Below, in pieces: positions 48,178-58,022 of a stretch of 64,000 bases of DNA. The notes under the pieces are model-generated. The model ran no database searches and had not been told where the DNA came from. It worked only from the letters and a program-made list of their open reading frames with translations. The stretch spans positions 620,001 to 684,000 of the forward strand of contig JAHQRK010000020.1 in the NCBI GenBank assembly GCA_019828595.1, read 5' to 3'. The DNA is from Aphanomyces cochlioides (lineage: Eukaryota > Oomycota > Saprolegniomycetes > Saprolegniales > Verrucalvaceae). Each line of letters opens with the position of its first letter. Within the stretch, counting starts at the first letter, position 1. The translations under genes and the position numbers were made by a program.

Positions 48178-48526
48178 CTTATGACGGTTGAGCCTCGATC
48201 GTTGCTTGTCAAACTGATGGATCATCCCACACTGGTGATCCCTTTCAAACCACTAAGATTCTAGTTCGATTCGACCGAAGCGTCCTCGAACTCACGATCC
48301 TTCCATATTAGATGTTTAGATTCTTAGATAGCTATGTATCTCATTTCTCATTCTGCTCGACTACTCCTAACTCGGTTAATCCACACTACCGTTGTTAGTC
48401 TCCTTCCCCTTCCGATCCTGGTGCAGAGTCCTTGGCTAAAGTCGAGGATATTCGGTTCCTGTGAAGTCCAAACGTCTGGACCTTCGATTCTTTTTGTGCG
48501 TCATCGCTATCCCCGCGACCGTCACA
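48178..48526 (+). repeat. 3' LTR
   Basis: 349 bases, matching the 5' LTR except for one base near the start. Followed by the second copy of the GCAC target duplication. Confidence 0.93.
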
Positions 48527-48911
48527 GCACAGTCGTGAGCTTTTCAAGGAGAGCAGGAGATGGTTTGTTCAACGCGATGATGTTGGAAATCGCGTACGAT
48601 TCGTAAGAAAAGCCGTCATTGAGCTCCTTTGCGCTTTGAGACTTGGTGATAATATCAATCGCGGCAGCTTGTTCCGTCTTGGCGTGGTCTTTGAGGGAGT
48701 CCAGGATCGTGTGAATCTTTTCGGCGCGGGTTTGAACGCTCTCAAGACAAACGTTCGCCTTTTCCAAAGCAGCATCAATTGAGTTGAATTCGACAATCAC
48801 AACGTCAGGCGTGCTGCCAGCTTCAATGGCACGCGTCAATTGGGGTGAAATCTTGGCATGGACAGCTGTGACGGCGAGAGCTGCGGCAAGAAGCATTGTC
48901 GAAGAGACCAT
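48527..48911 (-). pseudogene. Subtilisin-like protease, N-terminal fragment cut by the retrotransposon
   Basis: Signal peptide (MVSSTMLLAAALAVTAVHA) followed by an I9-type propeptide: VVIVEFNSIDAALEKANV, QTRAEKIHTILDSL, NDGFSYESYAISNIIALN. The reading frame runs straight into the right LTR at 48526. On the far side of the element, bases continuing this strand are found at 37847 and below, but they reach a stop within two codons, so this copy was already truncated or was fused to the left remnant. The matching left remnant (37069-37795) is a second, more decayed copy. No catalytic domain belongs to this fragment. Confidence 0.8.
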
Positions 48912-49383
48912 TGGAGCAAGCTGACGACTGACAGTACCAAGAAAAATGCTAAGTGAACTTTCCGAGCCACTTTGACTGATGCCAGGTCATGTTTGAGATT
49001 GTCGTCAGTCTTTGGCTCCGAGGATAAACCATTGATTTTCACAAATGAAACGGATTCATGTCAAGTTTCGCCCACTGGGACTGCACCTGAAGATAAGGCG
49101 ATAAAACCATGTTTCATCGACATCAGCGCTAGTCTTTTGAGCTAAAATGAAACAAGTTTCGACTCTCCAGCCAAAAATACTTGAAAATCTTGACCACGAA
49201 GGTCTAAACTAACCCGACCTCACGAGTGACGATTCGAAGAGCTCGCCATATAAACTATGCTTCGCTCTGTTAGAGGCATTTGCAATGATCTAATTGACTT
49301 GGCAACGTCATTGTCGGACGGTATGACGTGATTTCAAGTCGCTATTATAAATAGGTGTTGCATTGGTTGTTTCCTTTTCGCGC
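48912..49383. other. Intergenic gap
   Basis: Divergent gap between the subtilisin fragment (minus) and membrane-family copy C (plus). No gene is seen. Confidence 0.5.
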
Positions 49384-52300
49384 CATGGAGAGCAAGTCGT
49401 CCCTGGAGTCTACAAGATTATCCACTCTGGGATATCTCTACTCCATCTTTACTCTTGCCTGCAGCGTCGCCTATGTATTCATCCTCACTGAGTACACAAC
49501 AAACGATCATTTCTGGCGGAATTACAACGTGACGGGAGCCAATACGTTCTTGGCCGATGTCATCAATGCCAAGCTACGACTCGGTGAAGTTGGTGACTTG
49601 GATATTTTTGCCCCAGCTTCACTCAAAGATGACTCGCTACCGACGACGGTCATTGATGTACGCATGAGCATGACGAGGAGAGCCATGACCCAGCCATTTT
49701 CATTGGAAGTGGCTGTGATGTCCTATCGAGCTAATACGTTGTTCGAGAATGTTTTGATCATGATGGCCTATTGTTGGGTCGACTTTGGCCATCAATTTGA
49801 AATGGCTCACACAGCAAAAAGACAGCTCCGATGCGCAAAGAGCTATTACGATAACGCCGCCGTTCATTTGGAGAGTCTGCTCCGAAATGTGAATCATATT
49901 GCCTTGGCGGAATCTTCCTATGGAGTGCAAATCAATCAAACCATTTTAATTGCTGTGACCACAGTACCAGGAGGATCCGCATGGGTAAACTATATCCAAA
50001 ACCATGAATGGGGATCTCTCTCTCAAGAAGTTAATTTGCTATGGCCTCACACACTACGTGACACAATTTCAAAATCGGTATCAAGCAGGCTATCTCAATC
50101 GCATCGTCAATTACGAATGCGCTGGGAATGAGTCGGTCAATTACAATATCCACGGTGCCATTTTTCAGTCGCAGTTTATCGCTGTGGTCCACTCGCTATA
50201 TCAATAGCGGGTGGTGGACAGACATGTCGAAATGTATTCCAATCGGTGCCACAATGATTCTCAACACAAACACATCCGTCGAAGCTCTGGGACGCAACTG
50301 GGAAACTATTTACATTGGCTCGACAACAACCGTGGGTGGGGATATTGTTCGAGCGAGTATTGGGCCTTTCATGAGCTGGGACACAAAGCTCGTCACTCCT
50401 CCATCGAGCTTACTAAACGTCATTGCGAAGTTCCACGCTCAATTGTACGATCGTCTCCAGTCTGATCTTTCACTGAGTGAAAATTTTCAAGCAATCTCTG
50501 AAAGCGACATTGACGTTGTCCCACCGACATGGGGAGGAAGAAATATGCAATACTTTGGAGGAAATCCCATGTGTGCACTAGTCGCTCCACCCCAATCTTT
50601 CATTCATTTGCCATTTAGTTATCAAGATTCGTGCCAGAGGCAGGAGCGATTTGCTATTACATTTTCTCGACTCGGTGTGCTATTTTCCATGTGGATCACG
50701 CAGCTACAGAATTTGTCAACTATTCGGTCGACTTGTGGCCTGAGCCTTTTGAGCGCCAACCTTTGTAATAACATCTTCGGAGTCACAGCGCCGCTCTTGT
50801 CAAAGCTCATGAACCCTCCCAACTTGACAACACTTGTCCAAGAATTCAACAACTCAACATTTTATTCATTCAGTTGGCGTCTCAAAATTTGACCAAGCAG
50901 CTGCTGACTCAACCTGTCATTCAGAATGTATCGGACGCCTGGTCCCCCTTTGGCTGGATCACACTTTACGACTGGGTCGATGGAAGTCGAGAAGCTTACA
51001 TATTCGAAGGTGATGCAGGCAGTCTGACCTTGATGTCAGCACGAGGTGGCTATTTGCCGGTGTCTAGCAACACGTTGGAATTGCCTAGAACTGCGTGTAC
51101 GTACCTTCGCTATGGAGTTCTTTATTCAACATTTGTACTGGGTTTTGTCATTGCGTTGCTCTTGGCATTCTCGTCGAAATATCAAGGCAATGGAATCAAC
51201 TTTTTTCAGACCAACCGGGTGGTGGGTAGTGTTTGGGTCGGTCGACCACTGCTTTTTCTGCGTGGACTCACCGCTATTTTGGTTTTGAGCACATCACCAG
51301 CTGCTTTGACGACAGTCAACCAAGTGACCTACTTTGAGAACAAGGAACGCTCGTGGATTACAAGTTTGATTCTCTCTGGTGAATCAGTTTGGATATCTTA
51401 CGTTCTCAACGATGTTTTACTCCCAGTTACGCAACCATACATATGCCCCATTGCACAGTTATATTTCATTTATGGCTGTATTTTGCATTGAAACGATCGC
51501 GCCCGTCCAGGTCCATGCCAATACTACACATGACTGCAGTGTGGTGACATTCCGTCGAGGGTTGATCTGCTCTGGAGGCAGTGTCGAGATCGGAAGCTTC
51601 CAACGCGTTTTGCTGTTATTTACTTTACAATTCGTTTCTCTTGTGATCTCGCTTCTCTGCGTGGTCATATGTGCATGGCTCAAACGAAAAGAGCGCATAC
51701 CACAATTACGCAGAGCATCTCATATTCTACTTCCAGCATCTTCAGAAACCTTTCTGTTGTCCGTGGAAACGTCATTGCTTCAATCCGACATTGCAATTTG
51801 CATCATGTCAGGAATTGTGCCCATCGGGCCACTCTTGCTCGATATCAAAACATGGATTATAGTCAACCAAAATGATTGCAAAGTTCAACCCATCTTCGCA
51901 TGCAACGATCATTCGAACTCTGTCATTTCTCATCATGTATTTCGTCGCATAGATGTTTTACTTGGGTACTTGATGGGAATCTTCATGGTGGGCTCTATTG
52001 GTGGCAGCATCGCTTTCATCCAACTCACAAAGTCGACGATGGCTAATGATTTTTTGTGGCCTTCGTTCGATGTATCAACTCAAGTTTACTTGCGATCCTG
52101 GTTTAACAGTAATTTGCAGTTTATGAGCTCCGCTCCCGATCTCACACTCACAAACGACTATGATGGAGTCATAGCTACATCCCCCAACACAACTGCTAAC
52201 TATGTCACACCGCTTTATGCAAATTCAGTTCAAGACGAGTCAAATACTCTTTTGAATGTCATACAGAGTTTACGCCAGTCGGATAGTTGCCAAGCGCCTT

Positions 52301-54601
52301 CGATAATGACAACCTATTGCTACGTGGATTTTGGTGGTCGGTGGGAAATGGCTTCATCCCAGTCGCTCCAAGATAGATGCAAGACAATAAAGACAAACGG
52401 AGCAATTTATTTGGAATCCATCCTTCGGAATGTTGACATCAAACGTTTAGTGCTTGTTGGGGATCATCCATTGATATCGGTGTCTTCGCTTACTTAAAAT
52501 CTTCGACGGATGGTTTGTCATGGCTGTCCAAGACGTGGTCAGAGGCGTCACGCTTCCCCGTTGACATCGAGTATCATTATTGGCTTGATTCCAACATTAC
52601 TGAATATGTAACTCAGTGGCAAAACTACAAGAGTCTCGGCGTCGCCGAATCATTCTCGATTCAAAACGCATTTGGCTTCAGATATCCCATGACTCTCAAG
52701 CAAACAAATGGAACGTATCAATTCAGTGTTCAAACTTCTTTCAAAATGCAAATGCCTCTCGCAACTGCAATTTCGTCCAATACTAGTGTCATCAGAGGAC
52801 AAAGTCTTGTCCGCACAAGTCCATTATTTGCATTTCGCAACTCAACGCCTGAGAGCACACTGATTGGAGAGGGATATTTGGCATCTCCATGGGGACAAGG
52901 CTTTGCTTCGGTCCGAAGTTTACTTGGCCCATTTGGAACGGTACTGACTAAACGAGTGCCTTGCCCAACTTCACTCAGACGACTATATCTAAATATGAAT
53001 CATGAGATGTCTCAGTTGCTCAGCTCAAGTACAGATGTCCAAAATGCGTTCTGGCCTCTGCAAAGTGTGTTTACTATAAACCCCCGACCTCGTGCTTGGC
53101 AAGGTGTGAATCTTGGAGGTGGAGATATCTTATGTGATGTTGTACTTTCAGCGACTACTGGCACGGCACCAGGTGTATTCTTCAGTGCAGCGGGTTCGTG
53201 TGCAGTCAACGCGGCTGAATATATCTCAGCCGATACAAAAGTGTTTATGATTGCTGCCATGGCAGTAAATGCAACATATAACGCCACAACTTTGGCCGCC
53301 ATGGAAACTCGAAGTCCAGCTAGCACTAAAGTCGCACTGCAGGCGTATCTTCCCTTTCTTAAGACATATTTCGCGACTGAACGTTTGAGCATTATATACA
53401 AGCAAGCCCAGCAAGTCAAGGTTAACATTTTGAACAACTATCGTATTTCGTTACTGCAATTCCTCCGACGTGGGCCGAACCATTTTCCAGTCTACGGTTC
53501 CACTTTTTGACCCTTCGGAGCCCGATTTTGAGCATTATGCCTGGATATATCTCTTCGACTGGGTTGATGGTGTTCGAGAGGTTGCTTCGTTCCAAGGTGA
53601 AAACGGTGCAATTACTGCAATTTCTACTTTGGTAGAAACGCAATCCAACCCAGCTGAAATACCATCCAATGTTGCTTGCTTGACATCGTGGGTCCTGCAA
53701 TGCATTACGTTGGTTCTACTGTGCGTGGGTTGTGTGGTCTTAGTGTACATTCTTGGACTACAAGGTCAAGTTGAAGCTTTAAATATTCTTACATTCAGTC
53801 GCGTTGGCTCTTTGGTGTGGATCGGTCGTCCTCTGATTTTTGTGAGAGCTCTCACAGCTATTGGCTTATTGTCCACGGCCTCACTGACCCTCAAGCAGCC
53901 ATTAGCAGGCCTCATGGCACACTTGGAGCCAACACCAACACCATGGTACACAGTTATTCTAGCAGCTGGAGAGCTTAATTGGATGGACTACGTTTTTGTT
54001 GATGTCTTCTCAGTCTTGACGAAACAGTACACCTCTCGATATGCTCTCTTGAGCTCTGTTTTAGTTTGGATAACATCAACTGCTTGGTCATTAGCAGCAC
54101 CGCCGACTGCAACAGTTAGTCTTGCAAGGAGTTGCTCAGTCGTTCAAGTGGACTTTCAACTCGAGTGCCAAAGTGGAACTGTCTTCATTGGAAGCTCTTT
54201 CCAATTTTTTTGCCTTGTGGACTTTAGTATTATGTCTCTGTGTTGTTAGCTATATCATCGAGCGTGTATGGCATCCTTTTGGAACTCCAATAACTACTTC
54301 ATCCTTGTTATTGTACTCAGCTGCGAGAGATAACTTTGACTTCACCAAGTGGGAATATTTGGATACATGGCATTTGGACAAAGCTTCAGCGGTCTTGACT
54401 GGGTTACTCTCAATTGAAATACAGGGAACTATGTACATCTTTGATATTAAGTCGTGGCGTGCATACACACGAGCTGCCCCTTACGTGAACAAGACGGATC
54501 GTGTTACCCCTCGGCATATCACTCACGCGCTGCCGTTGTCCGATTCTTCCTCGGACATTGATCTTAAGTCCTCTGGACCATATTTGAACAGGGAATTGTA
54601 A
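49384..54601 (+). pseudogene. Copy C of the two-half membrane protein family (best preserved)
   Basis: Most complete copy in the window. First half: membrane segment LYSIFTLACSVAYVFIL, TEYTTNDHFWRNY, YCWVDFGHQFEMA (49769), GGDIVRASIGPF, SPFGWITLYDWVDGSREA (50945), membrane segment VLYSTFVLGFVIALLLAF, GSVWVGRPLLFLRG (51220), two more hydrophobic segments. Second half: LLGYLMGIFMVGSIGGSIAF, STQVYLRSWFNSNLQF, YCYVDFGGRWEMA (52315), GGDILCDVVLSATTGT, YAWIYLFDWVDGVREV (53536), VLLCVGCVVLVYILGL, GSLVWIGRPLIFVRA (53806) and further membrane segments. Frameshifts near 50030, 50850, 51430, 52445, 53480 and 54205 break the frame; most are single-base or small losses compared with copies A and B. The intron seen in copy B seems to be kept here near 50127-50170 but without a GT donor. 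If all breaks are real, it is a pseudogene. Confidence 0.78.
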
Positions 54602-54604
54602 TAT

Positions 54605-55110
54605 TTCTGTGCCATGAAATATATATTCTTCGTTTCTTTGACCCCTCCGATTCTAACTTTGAGTTTTGTGCATGGATTTTTCTCTTTGATTGGGTCCAAG
54701 GCATTCTTGAAAGCATAGTCATTGAAGGCGAAAATGGTTCTCTTTCCGCCATCTCAACTTTTCGTCGATTGATTGAGATACAACCCAGCCAAAAGAAATT
54801 TTATCGAATGGAGCATTCTTTACGTCGTTGCTATTGTTTTCGTTGCTGCAATCCTGTTTTACGTTAGTTGCGTGGTACTAGTATGCTTCAAAATTCTTGT
54901 GCTGAGGAGCCAAGGAGGTGTGAAATATCCTTTCATTCAGTCGGATGGGCACATTGGTCTGGATTTGTCGCCATATTCTCTTTGTTCGAGCGCTCACTGC
55001 CATAGGGCTGTTGCCGATGGCTTCTTTGAATCGTACATGCCCTCAAACAGGACTCATCTCGTGTTTGGAATTATCAACAGAGCCATGGTAGACAGTATAT
55101 ACTTATAACG
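54605..55110 (+). pseudogene. Copy D, remnant of the second-half membrane part
   Basis: Directly behind copy C. FFDPSDSNFEFCAWIFLFDW and EGENGSLSAIST match the second-half motif of copies A-C, and a shifted frame further on matches the RVGSLVWIGR / FVRALTAIGLL membrane region. Several stops and shifts. It indicates a tandem copy or a partial duplication of the end of copy C. Confidence 0.75.
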
Positions 55111-55629
55111 TGTCTCTGCAGGATGGACTAAGTGCTGAATGATGCCTTCTCATTCCTTGCAAGCAAGTTTTGGATTTGTCACCGGTCTTCATAGATGATT
55201 CTGCTGAAATCACCATCGTCGTCGGTTCTCCGATGCTCGATATTGGGCACGTACCAAGACACATGAAATCTTTGGTGTATTGTATCATTGACATCACCCA
55301 AGAGAATGCAAAAAGTTTTTGTATACAAAGTGCGCACAGGGGCAATGCCTGTATGTTCCACTCCGTGTTAGGCGTGATGGCGAAGCTCGTTGTTGTCAAC
55401 AACACCAACACAACAAGTTTTTGCTCTGAATTTCACAGCAAGCACTGCGCTTGGGGTCTAGTCTAATTCGATTCAAACACTACCATGTTCTTGACTAATG
55501 GTGGCAAATCAAAGAATACTTTTATTGAAACTTAACTTGTGCTTGTCTCCCTGATAGGCAATATCGACTCAACATGGCGTCATAAACGTTCTACTAGTAG
55601 TAAATAGAGCATATGCCTAAAGATCAGCC
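55111..55629. other. Gap between two family remnants
   Basis: Lies between plus-strand remnant D and minus-strand remnant E. No recognisable gene; it may be decayed family DNA. Confidence 0.4.
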
Positions 55630-56965
55630 CTTGTACTTGCAGGATTTTCGCGACTTCATCTGGACCATTGTGGATGCAGCAACATCGCAAAGAATATCGT
55701 CGCCTCCAAGATTAGCGCCATTCCAAGATTTCGGTCAAGCATAAAGTTGAATTTACAAGGGACAATATACTTGTTGAAATTCCAAACTTGAGCTTAGTAG
55801 TCATGATATCTCATAAATAATTTTCTGATAGTGTCCTCTTAGATTGGGCATGGCCGGCGCTTCGCCATGGTCGTTCCAAACGGTCTCGGATTAAATCAAA
55901 TTTCTTCCCCGTGGAGACGCGAAGAACGTTTTTGAGTGTCGTATTCCAAAACGCAAAGAGAGGACTAGAACGGACGAGCCCCAGACCACTGATCTCACTT
56001 GTGTTCGACGTAACAATTGACAATACCGTAGCAAGGGGGACATTTGCATCTTATAGGAAGTCTGGACTTAAAGTTGGTACGTTCCATTTGAGTACTTTAG
56101 TGTCAACATGGATAATTGAAGCCATTAGCATATCGAATCGAGAATGTTTCGGTAACACCGAGAGTTTTATAGCTTTGCCAACGAGTAATATATACTGTGA
56201 TGTTGAAATCCAACCAAGACTGACCATCGTCGTGAACTGATGGTACTTGCAACGACTCCAGCCAATGTTTTGAAATCCACGGTGCACCTTCAGACGAAAT
56301 ACTGAGACGCGATGATACACCAGCAAGCAGGGAAAGTTTTTGAGTTTACGTTTCGGAGAATTGATTCCAAGTATACTCGACCTTTGATTGCCATGTTATT
56401 GCATTTTTGTTGGAGCTTTTGAATTGCAGCCATCTCCCATCGACGATTAAAATCAACGAGGCAAACTTTGTCATAATCCAGCCAACTTGGCAGTCATCTA
56501 AATGACGCAGACTTTGTATCACCGTTCCTCATGCTTTTGACTATGTTTGGATTGAAATTGCATGAAGAGGAGACACTAAAATAGAGCTTGTGGATATATT
56601 GGTATCGAAGGACGAGATTAATTTGTGATGTACACACACCGAGCCTCCAGGTAAAGTGGTCACAGAACTAAGAACAGTGAGGTTGGTTTGAATGCCAAGG
56701 CGGATCCACGGAGATCAATTTGGTTCATATTCGTAAGTATGCCTCCAAGTAAACAGCAGCATTGTCATACTGACTCTTGGCACAACTTCACCAAGTCGCA
56801 GCTTTTCATTCAAGACATATAAGGATGAAAGGTGTGGCGCCGGTGGAGTGAAAGGTTTCTCCAAAAAATGGTCGTTGCCAGAATAATTCATGAGTATGAG
56901 TACAAACGCGACACTAGAGCCCAGCGTAAGGAGTGGGAGGAGGAAGCCTTCATGTGATCGTTGAT
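55630..56965 (-). pseudogene. Copy E, inverted and strongly decayed family copy
   Basis: Read on the minus strand, family signatures appear in order across shifting frames: LLTLGSSVAFVLILMNYSG with NDHFLEK near 56930, then NQIDLRGSAFGIQTNLT near 56720, a Thr-Leu-Pro-Gly-Gly stretch, SLRHLDDCQVGWIMTKF near 56500, QSYKTLGVTETFSIR near 56140, GLGLVRSSPLFAFWNTT near 55950, and NLGGDDILCDVAAS near 55690. Large parts of the first half are missing. It stands tail to tail with copy D. Confidence 0.7.
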
Positions 56966-57219
56966 CGGCCCAGCCTGTCTTCTCGACTATGTTGGATTCA
57001 TTTGAATTCGATACGCCACCATCCTCCGCTTGGTATATATGTGCTGTGGTAATTCAGCTCTTGATGCGAAAGCGCAATCGTGATTCAAACGCAGAGTGTA
57101 TTTTTGCGCATACAGTATAAACTCCGCGAGATTGAGAAACAAATTTGAGAGGTAAAATATTGATAAATAGAGGTATTCAATTAAACAGAATGTTGAGTGC
57201 GACTTCACCCTTTTGATTG

Positions 57220-57514
57220 GTTTGATGATTGAAAGTATCAAACATCGGCTTGGCATGCGGCTAACGGCAAGTTTTCTGTACGTCTTGCAATTAGGCATCA
57301 ATTTGGCGCGATTTTCATCAATCCTGGTCGTCAACAGCCGAGATATTGTCTGCAACGATGGCATGCGCTCAAGGGACAGATTGGTCATGGCCCAGGAGGC
57401 TAATTCGGCCAAAGTAGCTGTTGGATTCGAATCATAATGCTGGATAATGGACAGCTTCTGTTGAAGGTTCAATCGTACGTATTTATTCTCTCGTGACGGC
57501 ATGGGTAGACTCAA
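57220..57514 (-). pseudogene. N-terminal fragment of a pogo/Tigger-like transposase (CENP-B type HTH)
   Basis: The start LNLQQKLSIIQHYDSNP, then LAELASWAMTNLSL and PSLQTISRLL, has the helix-turn-helix pattern of CENP-B / pogo-type DNA-binding domains, which are frequent in oomycete genomes as transposase N-termini. After about 90 residues the similarity ends and the frame becomes low-complexity. There is no DDE catalytic domain before 57000, where family copy E begins. A truncated transposase is likely; a short domesticated DNA-binding protein is possible but less so. Confidence 0.6.
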
Positions 57515-58022
57515 AATATGAAGTTCAAAGCTGGTTATGCTGCGCCTCTTTAAATCGCTCCAACATTACTATGATAATTTATACTTATCACTCCATTAGT
57601 TTATGAGGTATATTAAATTTCACGTTTCCAATTTGGCGGAGTTTACTGTATTTCTCTCGTCAGCACAATCAGTAGTCTCATCGCCTCTACAGTAGCTAGC
57701 TTGAGCGCTTGGATTTGCAGACTTTGCTGGACTATGGGATTGCATCTCGACTTGCGGAACGGGACCCGACGAAATGGTCGCCTACTGCACACATAAAATC
57801 GTCCAGTGGAAAATTTCCTAGTCGTCGAGTTGAGGGCTTGCAATCTTTCTCACGAACTGAACAATGATGCGTTTAGAGAGTTGACGTGGATCATGTTCGT
57901 GTAACAGCTCGCTCGACGTCAACTTTTGTAACGACCGTTTCGTTGACGCTATTTTTAGATTTGCGGCAAGTTGTTCCCTTGCGGGAGAATTCGCGGCGGT
58001 GGGTCACAACTGAATTGAGCTC
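57515..58022. other. Intergenic, promoter side of the NT-C2 gene
   Basis: About 500 bases between the transposase fragment and the next gene. No gene is supported. Confidence 0.5.

Larger units (their letters stand above)
37848..48526 (+). mobile_element. Ty3/Gypsy LTR retrotransposon, 10.7 kb
   Basis: Complete by structure: a 349-base LTR at each end, a target-site duplication GCAC (37844-37847 and 48527-48530), a primer-binding site after the left LTR, a purine tract before the right LTR, gag with zinc knuckles, then aspartic protease, reverse transcriptase, RNase H and integrase in Ty3/Gypsy order on the plus strand. The LTRs end in inverted TGACGGTC / GACCGTCA. I found one difference between the LTRs (c at the left, t at the right, in gacggtcgag). 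The coding part is interrupted by many frameshifts and at least one stop. A separate spliced gene lies antisense between integrase and the right LTR. Confidence 0.95.
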
